A DNA stretch of 64,000 nucleotides from assembly GCA_949318235.1 (NCBI GenBank), contig OX439128.1, positions 40,425,883 through 40,489,882 of the forward strand, given 5' to 3'. Every line of letters starts with the position of its first letter. Positions within the stretch are counted from its first letter, which is position 1. The DNA comes from Ecdyonurus torrentis (taxonomy: Eukaryota; Arthropoda; Insecta; Ephemeroptera; Heptageniidae). Below, one piece after another: positions 26,020 to 43,059 of the stretch. The notes beneath the pieces are model-generated. The model had not been told where the DNA came from. It saw only the letters and a program-made list of their open reading frames with translations, and ran no database searches. The position numbers were made by a program, and so were the translations under genes.

Positions 26020-26743
26020 AAAACATCCCGCACAACGAGTTTTTACATCTTGTTTGCTTCACAAAATAAATAAAGGTTGGAAAAAAATTAGCAAATCTTT
26101 TTTGACTCGTTTAGAACGTGATAATAAAATAGCGAGCGTATGAAATATTCAAATAGGTTGTAAGTTCAGTGTCCAGTCAGCACACTTCACTCTTTGTATA
26201 CACATTTCCGTGTTCAACATTGCAAATAAATCGCAAAGTTACCATCAAAGTATAGAACCTTGTCCCTATAAATATTATATACAACGTTTTTAAATTCATC
26301 CCATTTCTCACTTATACACTAAATTTATGCTATGTAACTATAGTGATTTCTCTTAAATTGATCAAAAATAACATTGTCATTTTTAGAAATCTATATTTTT
26401 TCGAAGTTCTAATTTTCTAATTAAAAGTTATTTATTCATATATAGAAACTTCTTTTGGAACTTTTCATCTTGTCGTCCTAATTATTTTCATATTTGTGCA
26501 TACATAATTGATTTTTAACTTTTTATTTTTACTATAAACAGTCATTTATTTAAGTGTCATTAAAATGTAAAATCGATACAACTTATAATTAAATAATTAT
26601 ATTTAAACTACAAGTCGTTAAAATCTTAAATTTTGTAAGATGATAAAGAAAAAGAAGAAATAAAATAGATAAAATATTAGTATAAGCATACATAGTTCAT
26701 TATTTGTAATTATTATTAATTTATGAAATTTTACAGAATGATG

Positions 26744-26780
<37 letters not shown>

Positions 26781-27299
26781 TTTGATTTAATAACAATATA
26801 ATTTACTTAACACCTTAGATAACTTTTCTAGTTCCTTTACATTAAATTGCAGGAAATTAATGTGTTAATTTACTGAATGACGCAGGCTATTTTTTTTTAA
26901 ACTATATACTTTAAGAAATCTCATGATTCATTAAAAAAAAATTATAAAAGCTTAAAATTTTTTTATACTTCCTCTCCAACTCCCTTCACTTTTTGATATA
27001 TTTAGTAACTTAAAAACGATAATTTTTTAAAACTAATATAAAAAAAATTTTTGTTACTCAACATGCTATGAATATTCATAATAGTATAATAAAAAATTGA
27101 AATCCTCTTATATTTCCGGGTTGTCGTTTTAAAAATGACGACAATAAAAATTAAAAAAACACACACAAAAAAAAACTTTTTACTTTACGCTCTCCAGCTT
27201 CATTGTTTTATACTCATACTCACATATGAAACAAAGAGTGTAATAACTTCTCTCTCTCTCTCTCTTTTTTTTTTTTTTATTTTTTTATTAGTATAATAT

Positions 27300-27550
27300 T
27301 TTTTTTTAATGTTTAGATACACGCCTTTTTTTGAGATGATTCACGCCGGAAATCGGCTTTATAGATGAACAAAGGGGAGTGAAAGTTATGTAATATACGG
27401 TGTATACTCCAGGTCTAGCCTAAGGATATGGGCAGTGCCTTATAAGTGCATCGTAGCGTGCGTATTGAGCGTCAGTAACCTTCAAACTTCTTCCGAGATT
27501 TAAATTTAAACTTTACTGAAGCACATCATCGTCTATCCAGGTGTGTTTTT
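27300..27550. promoter_or_regulatory. GC-richer island, candidate regulatory element
   Basis: A roughly 200-base patch clearly less AT-rich than its surroundings (includes CACGCCGGAAATCGGC and CATCGTAGCGTGCGTATTGA). No open frame or terminal repeats are visible. A regulatory role is inference from composition only. Confidence 0.2.
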
Positions 27551-28232
27551 TTGATAATAAAGTCATGCCTACTCTGCATATAAAAAAAGAAATAAAATAT
27601 AATTTTTGGTGCAGTAAATCGGCGTGAAGGTGAAGGACATGAACCTTAAAAGAAAAAATATTACGCATCTGCTTTTAATGTTGCACCTCATAGGTTTTAT
27701 TTTTAAATATAATTTTTATTTGATTCTATATTTATATATAATATAATTTCTTGCTTGAAAAAATAACAAAAAAATTATGTAAATTATTTAAGGGTATAAA
27801 CCATGAACTTATTTATATATTTAAAAATATACCCATCGATATGTTTTACTGACATTTTTAATTCTATATTAGGTCACAAGAGCTAATTACTATAAGATTA
27901 TTTTTTTACATATATAATTAATAATAAAATAAATTAGATCTATATATAAAAAAAATATATATACTTCTGTTTCTATATATTGATTAGTAAACATATAATT
28001 AGAAATAAAATACGTTTTCTATATATCAGTTTAAAATAGTAATCTTTATATTCAAAAGTTAACGATACTTAAAAATATAATACATGCAAGATTAAGAATC
28101 AGTAGCATTATATTTAAAGTGGTTAAAAAAAATTATTGTCCGCCTTTCATAAACATAATATTCACCGCTTTCGATATGCTACTTTATTTTTCAGTTATAT
28201 AATTTCTAATTGACATTATTGATTTATTATTC

Positions 28233-28284
<52 letters not shown>

Positions 28285-28513
28285 TATATATATATATAGT
28301 TTTTTTTTCTATATAGACCTTAATAAAACTGTCTTCACAATTTATGTCATATCTTTGAAAGCTTATTTTTAATTACTATTAACATACCTACTACCGTGCG
28401 TGGAGATCTAAATATAATTATTGGGATGTCATTATGAATTATTATATTTTTTTATTATTTATAGAGATATAGGAAGCCACCTGTGTTGAAAATTTTCTTT
28501 GATTGCTTTTTTT

Positions 28514-28581
<68 letters not shown>

Positions 28582-30250
28582 CAAGGAGCTTCCAATCTTT
28601 TTAACATGAAAATAACTTGTTTGAGCAGGTAAACTTCAAAGGGTTCAAATTAAACTTGTTGTGAAAGAAAAAAGAAAAAAAATACAATGGATGAATATTT
28701 TTAATTGAAAGAAACAGAACATATAACTTCGAATTTTTTTTTTATAGAAAGAAAGAAAGAAAGAAAAAGAAAAATATTTAAGACAATGTTTCACAATTTT
28801 CTTGTACTATACTTTTATGTTACTTTATATTATATTATTCATACAATTGAACTTTAAATATAATTAAAAAAAAAACGTTACATTTCCTTATTTTTACCCT
28901 TTATTTTAAATTGTAGTTCAATACTGTTGATTGTTCTACATATTTATACTCTAAAACTAATTTAATTAAAAAAAAATTGTAGCTATGACCAAATTTGTAA
29001 CAGAAAAATGAGTTTTTTGAACTTTTAAAAAAAAAAAAAAAAAAAAAAACATTATACTTTAATACACGAAAAAAAAAAGTTGTCTTGAATTCAAAAGTAT
29101 TTTAAATATATAATAAGAAACATTGTATTAAACGTAATAAATGTAGGTTACTAATTTGGTGATAATAATAAAGAATTTAATTGAGTGTGTATTTCATTGA
29201 AACGTTCATGTACAATTTAAATGTGATTGTAATAAAATTTGAATACTGTATATTATACTTAATGTTGAACTTGCTACTTTTTAAAATTTCGTGTAGGATG
29301 TTAGCTGAGTTATCACAATACTATATACTTAACATCTTACCGTAATACTTTTTTTTGACTACTACAAAATTATTACCACTAAATAATAAATTTTTGAAAT
29401 TTAAAACTTATATATATATTTTTTTATTATTTTTATATTGAGATATTATCAGATGAATATACTTTATAAATTTATTATATAATAATTTAATTTTAAAATA
29501 ATTATGTATATATATAAGTAATAATAAATTGATTAAATTTAATTTAAATTTTTAAATAAAATGTTACAAATTAATCAAGATTTTCTATACAAGATATAAT
29601 AATATAATTATTATTTGAATAATAAAGTACAATGAAAGTAATTATTCTTTTGATTTTAACAGATCAATTTAATAATTTAAATAAATAAATACAGCACTAT
29701 GGATTGAATAAGGTATTGAGCAAAATACGGTCATGTAGTAAAAAAAAGAAGTAATTTTAATTCTTTTAGTTTGTATTGCCTCTTTAGATTTCCATATCCT
29801 AATATTATTAGGCCGAAAATATTTCAAAGGAACCTAGTTAATCCCGACTATCATAACCCAAAAATAATAAATAATATATCCTTTGATTATGCTTAGGGTA
29901 CCTGAAAACGCCCCACATTTTTTTGTGTGGAAAATTTAGAAAATTCCGGAAAATACACCACTTGTTATTTTTGACGTTTTTGAAGAGGAGGTGTTGAAAT
30001 TAGCCATTTACTAGTAATATGAAGCTTGTTAGTAATTAGCATTACTGTATCAATACCCCATGGACAAAGATAAGTACGTAATAATCATCCTAGATCATAT
30101 TTTTAGTGTATTGTTTTAAATTATAAGCAACATTTACGTTTTGTTTTTTTATACAAGTCTGTATATAACTATGACTAATTTTTGGTTGCAGGACTTTCAT
30201 AAAAGCCTCAAAATACTCTTGAAATTAATTGGCAGTAAAGGGTAAATTGG
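27551..30250. other. AT-rich non-coding stretch
   Basis: Contains a (TA)n run around 28240-28300, a (CT)n run at about 28517-28575 and poly-A at about 29027-29049. No coding exon seen. Confidence 0.5.
28517..28575. repeat. (CT)n microsatellite
   Basis: About 58 bases of CT repeats. Confidence 0.95.
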
Positions 30251-30258
30251 GGTTAAGG

Positions 30259-30399
30259 CAGGGCTTAAAGTAAGCTGGAGCTATCCGGAGCTGAGCTCCG
30301 GTAAAAAGTTGAAAATTTAGCATTGCGCTTATTGCGCTATCTTGAGTTTTTTTTAGCATTGATAGCTCCGGTAAAAGAATTTTTCTACTTTAAGCCCTG
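30259..30399. mobile_element. 141-bp hAT-like MITE with exact 8-bp target duplication
   Basis: Ends are inverted copies of CAGGGCTTAAAGTA (right end reads TACTTTAAGCCCTG on the + strand), flanked on both sides by GGTTAAGG (30251-30258 and 30400-30407). An 8-bp duplication and termini fitting 5'-YARNG are hallmarks of the hAT superfamily. Inner repeats of AGCTCCGGTAAAA near each end add to the fold-back structure. No coding capacity. Confidence 0.92.
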
Positions 30400-31736
30400 G
30401 GTTAAGGGCTTGTGTTTTGGCTGCTCACGTCGCCAAAATACTTGTAAAATACTCGTAAAGGTAATAATTGGGTTACAGGACTTGGGTTTTGGTTACTGGG
30501 CTATCATAAACCCACGTCAACAACAACAAGAAGTAATATTTAATGCTCTATTGGCATAAATACAACATGAATTACGTAATTTCTTCTTTCTGTGCATATG
30601 AATTAAATTTAAGATAACAATAAACATCTTAAATGCCAAAACTTGCTCGTTATTTTATAGCACTTAAAACCATGAATGTACTTATATGATATAATTAATT
30701 GGAGATTTAATTACTTGTGAATGTTCAATCAAGAATCACACTTGGAACACATGTTATATGAAGATGACTTTCTGGTTTGTTTTGATCGTTGTTGTGTTCA
30801 AATGCAGTTTCCAAGCAAGGTAAGCTCAATTTATTTACATGTCAAACAAACATTATTATACATGCAAACCGTATATAGAAAAAACCAGCTTAATAAGATG
30901 AATATTGTTTAATATATAAATAAATAAAAAAAAAATTTAAATGTTTTATGATTTCATAATAATCTTATACCTTCCTTACGTGAGCATTAAATTTAACATA
31001 ATCTTGACATTTATCATATAATTATATTAATTTATTATTCAAATAATATCAATAAAAATATATTTAAATTTTTAGTCATTAAAATTTTATAATACTCTTT
31101 ACTTATTATTTTATATGAATATAAAGTTACAAATAAAAACACGACACCTGCGTTTTTATTTTTATTTTTTATATAAAATTGTATTACAAAATAATTTTTA
31201 CATAACTTAATTTTTTTCACACCTAACTTTAAAAAAAATGTGCTAATTCTTTTTAATGAGAATTATTTTCTTCTTTTTCTTTACTAAATTAATTTAATTT
31301 CTCATGCAATTAATTGTTTAGCGATTGAGGTTTTGTGTGTACTGTGTACTGTACATAAACATGAGTACCCTATTTCTTTGTACAAAATATTAGAAAGAGA
31401 AAACAAAATAAAGACTATAATTTTAAGCTGAATATTTTCAATTTTCGTTGCTATTTTTCTACATTATTTAAAGATTATCAAACTTTTGTAGGTGGAATTA
31501 ATTATACATTAGAGACATTAGAGTTCATCAATATTTTTACTGTCACAAATTATGGTGCACCTGTACTGAAAATGTGATACTGCGAAAATTTAACTGTAAA
31601 TTGTAATTTTTTTTCCTTCAAAGATAGACCATAATAAATACAAAAAAATTGGGATATTACCTTTCAATTATTATTTTTTTTTTGAACAAAATATGAGCCT
31701 AAATACTTTTAATATTTTTATCCCTTATTTGATGGT

Positions 31737-32094
31737 TTAAGCCATAGACCACCTGAAACAACATGTTCTTGTTAATGATTGAACATACAAAAAAATGGAT
31801 CTTTTAAATTTTTTTTTTTTTTTTTTTTACCAGAATGTAAATTTGACCCCAGAAGAGAGCGTTAAAAAAAACTGCAAAGTATGCTATTTGCGTGACTATT
31901 TCCTGTAACTGAAGTCAGAAACAGGCAAAAATAAGTATGAAAAGGTTGTGCGGGTTGCATAATTTGACATTTTCTGATCACTGCTACGGCGCTACAGTTG
32001 AGTTTTGAGACAAACAAAATTTATTCATGCAAGTCCCATCAAGTGTATTGTGATATTGATATAAATAATGTTTTCTAATAGTCTATTCCTTTAA
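31737..32094 (+). mobile_element. TTAA-flanked MITE (family A, copy 1)
   Basis: Starts TTAAGCCATAGACCAC and ends TCTATTCCTTTAA, so the ends are imperfect inverted repeats inside a TTAA duplication. About 358 bp. The body shares long blocks with copies at 36970 and 59845 (for example AAAGTATGC.ATTTGC and TTGTGCGGGTTGCATAA). A poly-T run was gained in this copy. Confidence 0.85.
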
Positions 32095-33290
32095 GGGACT
32101 TAATTTTTTTCCATAGGCATTGAACTTGAAAAAGAGTTAAAAATTTAAGGGATCAACTTTTTTTTTACGAGTCTTTTTAAATGACATATCTTAATGTATT
32201 CTTATTTGCATTATATATAAGAAAATCAAGAATAATATTTTAACAGTAACCTATTGACATTTTCAAAAGTAAGGTGACTTGCATATATGATGTCAATTTC
32301 AAATAACCAAGATGACTATAGTTAACTGACGTCAGGTCACGTTTACTGCACGAGTTATCGCGTCTCAATCTACAATTTATTACCTCCCATTGTGTTCGCA
32401 CAAAAGCCATGAACTTGTTTAGTTTTTTTATTTTTATTATTATTATTATACCAATCAATAAATTTATATTTTTCGATGTTATATTATGCAGTGGCTATGC
32501 AATGTATGTTCATAATAATGTAATTCAAAGTTACATGCCATACGAGTATTGTATATAAAATATTTTTCACTTTAAGTTCTTATTATAGAGCAACAGAACT
32601 TCTTTTCTGTGTTTTGATTTTTCTTGTATATACGTCTTAACTTAATGTAAATTCATTATTATAAAACGGTTATTTATAAATGTTCATTTTTCCTATAAAA
32701 ATTAAATTTATATAATTGGGTATTTTATTCCAAAATATTAGTTCATTTTATTTTAATACAGATTAATGAATTCTGATGTACAGTACTCTATATATATGTG
32801 TAAATTTAAATTTTGTTAGTATAATTGTCAGTTTTTAATTACGTTTTAGTTATATCTTAATAGTTATTAATGCTCACACAGAACTAATTATATTTAAATG
32901 GAATTTAAAAATATATACTTAAATAAATATATATATATATGAAATGGAATCACTTTTATAGTATAAATTCTTCGTGACTTTGTTTACTCTTTATATAAGT
33001 GTCCATATTTATGTGTTCACCGTTTGATATAACCTATTCGATATCACGTAATTAAAAAGAATTTCTTTGATCACAGTTATAAATATAATATATATATAAA
33101 TTCCATATAATAATAATAATATGTATTAAGATAAAATAAAAAGTAATAAAAGAAAAAATATCTGTTACCTATAAATCAATATATTATTACGTGATATTTC
33201 ATATAATATACAGTTTATATAAAAAAATTTGATGTGTACGTAAGGAAATAAAATATGAGTAAAAATATTATATTAAATTTATTGGTATTT
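32095..33290. other. AT-rich non-coding stretch
   Basis: No exon, repeat array or transposon end was recognised here. Confidence 0.5.
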
Positions 33291-33520
33291 ATTTTTTAAC
33301 TGGGTGGGCTTGGCTCGTACTTCAAGGTCGTTAGTGTAATTAATCCTTATAGGGCAAGTAACACAGCAAGCGGCGACGAGTAGCATATTATACAGCAGCG
33401 GTATCAGAGAGAAGAGAGAGAGAGAGAGACATGTCGCGTGTGCAGCTGCACAGTAGCCACTGGTCACCATCAACTCATGATCAACCAAAGGACACATCAC
33501 GTGTGTCTTGATGACCATCA
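33290..33520. promoter_or_regulatory. GC-richer island, candidate regulatory element
   Basis: About 220 bases much less AT-rich than their surroundings, including a short GA run and the motifs CACGTG (near 33499) and CAGCTG (E-box types). No supportable exon. Regulatory function is inference. Confidence 0.22.
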
Positions 33521-34069
33521 AGAAGGTATTTCGCTGTCTACTTAGCAAAAGAACGCACAAAAATGCAGTCCAAAAAAAATATATAGGAATTTTACAAAAT
33601 AAAAATACACATAGAGAAACCTTTTATTTTATTACATTGTATAAAGTTAATGAAAATATTTATAACATTTCTTTATTTAGTCTCAAATTTCGAGACATTT
33701 TAGATTGAATTTGGATTTGACCTTTCTTGAAGACTACATTTTTCATGATTTCAATTACTTAAAAAAAAATTAAAAAAAAAAAAAAAAAAAAAGATAGACA
33801 GATATAACAAATTTAAACCATGAAATTTTATTAAATTTTTTTTTTAATTATTCTCTCAGTGTTCTATTTCTTGTGAACAATGATAAAGCACACGTTTTTC
33901 TTTCATTTTATTGAATTTGAAAGGATTACATTTTATACAATGTATGTGACCAGCATTATATTTTTTATAAATTCACTTTACTTCACTTTTTTTTCAATTG
34001 ATTTTAGAGTACAACAAATGATTTAGCCCATTAGTATATATTTTATACTTTAAGTACATCAATCTTCTG

Positions 34070-34186
<117 letters not shown>

Positions 34187-35490
34187 TATTATAGTATCTT
34201 TGCTATATAATATATCTAAATCATTAGTTTTCATGGGTTTCGACTAAAAAAGTAGCTATTCAATGTGTCTACTATTTCTAACATAAATGGCAGAACATAA
34301 ATGAGCAACACTGTATATATAATTAAAGAAGATATCTTTATGGATTTTTATTTTTTCACGCCAGTTTTTACCCTACTGCCCCATTTGACCGTAAAATCTT
34401 AAACGCTTCTATATATATACGCTACAGAGAATAACGAAATAAAGTCACTTCTGTAAATACGTAAATCAATCTTTTATTAGCTTTTCTTAATGTCTTTTCT
34501 CTCAATGACTTATGTTAGAAAGCTATTAGAATGGAAGAAGTGGAAGAGATGCAAATCAAGGTATATAGCTTTTTCATATAACAAACTAACTGTTTATATT
34601 AATATAAAGAAAGATTTACAAAATAGATGATATGTATGTTTTTTTTTAAATTGGTTTTAGGATTAGGATGTCATCAAAATAAAAACTAATTGCCTACACA
34701 CACACACACATTTTTTATTAAAAAAACAACTAATAATAATAATAACGGAGAATGCTGGTGTTTATTTTCCTAAAAAATATATTACTATAGTTTTAAAAGA
34801 TTTAGAATAAAATTCTAATTTAAAAAGTATATTTATACCTTTTTTTATTATTATTAAGGGGACATCTTTATGACAACAGGTTTAATACGATTGAAGCTAC
34901 CGTGCTACCATTTCTTACAAAATAAATAAAATATATTTTTATCATTAATAAGACACGACTTCAAAATATAATATATAATCAGAATAAATAAAACATCAAT
35001 TTGTTAAGAGTTGTCTGTATAATAAAACAAACACACACACAAAACTTTTAAAATAATCTTTATAGTGTTTTTTTTTCTTTTTAATGTTTTTCATGTTAAA
35101 GAATATGTTAATTAGGTGTTAAAGAAAACTTCATATGACTTCTGTATTCATTTAAATAGTAATAGAATATACACTGAATAATATATAATAATAATTTCTA
35201 CTCATCTGTAGTGTACTTACTTACTTACTTAACAACTGGCTGCACACTTCAAACTTTTTTTATTATTTTATAAAATGCTATTGTTTTAAAAATTATTAAA
35301 ATACCACAATTTATTATATTTAAGTAGCAAAAATATACTCTTTTTATATACTTAAAAAATCGTGTACCAGCATAAAAAAAGTTCATTAAGTATTCTATTT
35401 ATAGGTCGAAGAAAACACCTATTTTTTTAAAGGAATAATAAAATATTATAGGATGTTGTTTCAGTTTTATTGCATATTCTATTACAAAAA

Positions 35491-35698
35491 ATCGTCTAAA
35501 ATCGATACATATGAAAATTTCAAAATTTTGACTTTATTTAGTATTTTTAATAAGTTTTTGAAAGCTTAGAAATGACTTCACAGGCTGCAACTTTTTCTTA
35601 TGCAGCCTGTGACGTCATTTCTTGACTTTCAAAAATTAATTAGAAATATTTAATGAACTCAAAAATTAGAAATTCACATATTTATCGATTTAAGACGG
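35491..35698. mobile_element. Palindromic fold-back element (MITE-like)
   Basis: Two arms of about 98 bases pair around a short loop at 35590-35600. CAGGCTGCA (35581-35589) faces TGCAGCCTG (35601-35609), and the pairing continues outward through AGAAATGAC, TTTTTGAAAG and ATCGAT to ATCGTCT (35491) versus AAGACGGT (35692). No clear target duplication was seen. Confidence 0.65.
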
Positions 35699-36969
35699 TG
35701 TCCTCTTTTAGAGATAAAATTACTCCCTATATAAAAGATTTAGTCTTCCTCATTGTGATATATTGAAATTCTTTACTTTGTTTGCTAAAAAAAATAACTA
35801 AGTAAGTTAAAACTTTTTTTTTTTTTTTTAATTTTATAGAAACGTAAAATAATATATAAAATGATAGTATGAAATAATTTTATATGCTTTCAAAGAAAAA
35901 TGAGATTACATAATAAAGAAAATTTAAAAACTTAAATAAAATTAGTTTTTATAATTGCTAGGAAAATTATGTGAAAAAAACATGATGAATTTTGGTTCAA
36001 ATTACTTGTGATAAAATCTGCAAGATGTATTTTTTTATTTTTTCACCGTGTATTTTTGTTATCAGTAAAAAAGATGACACGTCGTGGCTAATGGCTATAC
36101 GAATTATTACCTTGTCTTCCTCACCTTCTCTCTCTCTCTCTCTCTCCACCCAAACTATAAAATTTCTTCTCGCTCTTAAATATAATATATTAATATGTAT
36201 AAGATTATTATACTCTGAATGCTAAAAATATAATATATTATACTATAACAGTATTTTCATTTATAGAAATTGATGATCTAAAAATAACTTTTTTCAAAAT
36301 TTAAATATTAAATTTAAATTTCTTTTCTATAAAATTATATACATATTATTATATAATATAAAAAAAAACAGATTATTATCTTTACATAAATGGTTTACTG
36401 TTTGGCCAAATGTTTTTGATGTTTGATATTTATCTAATACTAAATAAGAGTTACGAAATTTTATATATATTTAAAATATTTATATATACGACTAACACTT
36501 TTGGTTGATTTAACGCTACAAAACTGAGAATTTATCTTCACCTATGTATGTGTACCAACACCAACCAACCTGTAAAATATCTTAAATATAAATGATACTT
36601 CAGCATCATAGTAAAAACATTGCAATGCCTGGAAAATAAATTCTCCAAGTAGGATATTAAAATATTTTTTAATGAATTTGATTTTACCATCTTCACTTCA
36701 TTTATAAATTTAAATTTACGATTAGAATCAAAACTTCATACGATGTATATAAAATTACTCACGTACGGAGACTGTATGTATGATAAAAAATATACTAACT
36801 GTAAGTAGGGTTTTTATATAAATGTCATTTATTTTTATCGGGGCAAAACGTTAATTTAGGTCTCTAAATGTGTACATAGAATCAAAACAATACATAATTA
36901 TATCAATTTTTAGTCCCATATAGTATTCTATACTAATAGTAAGCAGCTATATATAAAATAGTATTTCAC

Positions 36970-37311
36970 TTAAAGCCATAGACCACATAAAACAACATGT
37001 GCTTTTTAATGAATAAAAACGAAATGGGATCTTCAAAACTGATGACAATTTTTACCAGAATGTTAATGTATCTCCACGAGAGAACGTGAAAATACTGTAA
37101 AGTATGCAATTTGCTAGACTATTCATGTTTATGACGTTAGAAACATGCAAAAATTAGTATGAAAATGTTGTGCGGGTTGCATAAATTGAAATTTCTAATC
37201 ACTACTTCGGAGCTACTATTGGGTTTTGAGACAAACTAAAGTTATTTATGTAAGTCCCATCAAGCTTTTGTGATATAAATGCTTATGTTTTTCTCTGGTC
37301 TATTCCTTTAA
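36970..37311 (+). mobile_element. TTAA-flanked MITE (family A, copy 2)
   Basis: Starts TTAAAGCCATAGACCA and ends TGGTCTATTCCTTTAA; both boundaries carry TTAA. About 342 bp, same orientation as the copies at 31737 and 59845, and the best preserved of the three. No coding capacity. Confidence 0.88.
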
Positions 37312-41510
<4,199 letters not shown>

Positions 41511-41515
41511 AATTA

Positions 41516-41516
<1 letters not shown>

Positions 41517-41578
<62 letters not shown>
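41517..41578. repeat. (TA)n microsatellite
   Basis: About 60 bases of TA repeats with one TG interruption. Confidence 0.93.
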
Positions 41579-41579
<1 letters not shown>

Positions 41580-42589
41580 TGCAATATACAATACACATAT
41601 ACATTTTTTTATAAACAATGCTTAGCTTCGCTAGACGTACACAAGGATATTTTTGATAAATCAAAACCCTTTTTTTTTCATTGCCAATAGCATTGTTAAG
41701 ATTTTCTATTAGATAAAATATTAAGCAATAAAATTTTAAAACAACAGAAAACGATTATAAAACTATAAAATAATATATAAAATGACCCATTTAAGAATAA
41801 CCATTATCATGCGTCTTATGAAAGAAAGAAGAAGAAGAAAGAAGAAGATATTTTTACTTTATTTGAATTTAAATTATTATCTGAAAGTTTTTATTATTAT
41901 TATTATTGTATATAGAAGGTCGGTGGCCGAGTTTATATATATTATTTCTTTTTTAAGCTCATCGCGTGTTTAAATAAGTTAATTTAAAATAAGAGCAAAA
42001 ATATCCCCTTTTTTTATTACAACTTTACTTACAAAATCTACTGTTTTGAATTTCTCTCACAGCTTATGGCGTGAGAGTTGCACCGTTTTTTTATAGATTT
42101 TTATTTTTTTATTTTTTTTTTTGCAACGAATCAAGTAAGAAATTCAAAGAAGTAGACAATAATTTCTGAGAAACAGGATGTAACAGACATGAATTTATTA
42201 TTTAAATATTTAAACTGCATTTATTGCAATGTAAATACCTTTTTTTATATATTATTTACAACCTTCATAATAGTGTATTTGTTTTGTAATTTAAGAAAAT
42301 ATTTATTCATATTTAACTAATCAGATAATTTAAATTAGTCTTTTTAGGAAGAGTGCGCTTGCTTAATTAAGTTATAAATTAAAATGTGATTAAGAAGGTT
42401 AAATATTAAAAGAATTTAAGATTGAATATATTTCTGAAAATAATTAGATTTTATCATGTCTGATGAAATTTTTTAATTGGTCATAATTTATATTCAAGGA
42501 AATATTTGATAAGAGGTATTATCTTAATTTAAATTTGCAATGTTATTATAAAAATAATCAGTGTTAGATCATACAAAAATCTCCGCTTC

Positions 42590-42780
42590 AAACATTTTTT
42601 TCCTAGTAACAAGAGTCCTATGTGATGAGACTTTAGCAAAATTGTCCGGCGGGTTGCATAGTTTTTACTTCTGCAGGCGCTCTTATTGGGCAATAGCCAA
42701 GAGTCTCTCGCTAACAGCGAGGGTGAACACACGTGTTTTTAGGGTTGCTCCGTCTTTATGCAGTGACTCGTGAAGTAGTG
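42590..42780. promoter_or_regulatory. GC-richer island, candidate regulatory element
   Basis: About 180 bases with clearly higher GC (GTCCGGCGGGTTGCAT, GCAGGCGCTC, ACACACGTGT). Contains ATTGGGCAAT. No coding or transposon signature that I can defend. Confidence 0.2.
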
Positions 42781-43014
42781 GTATACGTGTTATATTACCA
42801 ATATGTAAATATTATAAACATTTTATACAACATAATCTAAAAAGTGAATTTATCCAAATTTATTGTGCTAATAAGTTAACTATTATGAGAAATAGATGAA
42901 AAAAGTTGAAGATATAGCAAACTTTTTAAAACTTTATGTGTATCAATTTTTTTCATAAGAAATTGTGATGATGGTTATATGTTAATAAATTTAATATGTT
43001 AAAATGAAGAAAAG

Positions 43015-43015
<1 letters not shown>

Positions 43016-43056
<41 letters not shown>
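43016..43056. repeat. (TA)n microsatellite
   Basis: About 40 bases of TA. It is followed at 43075-43270 by a small GC-richer patch (CCCGCGAGC, GTGCGGGCC, GGCGGCAGTGCGG) of unknown role. Confidence 0.9.

Positions 43057-43059
<3 letters not shown>

Noticed and set aside
42611..42700. Possible fourth copy of the family A MITE (GCGGGTTGCATA similarity)
   Set aside because: Only a short shared word; the rest of the block and the TTAA ends are missing.
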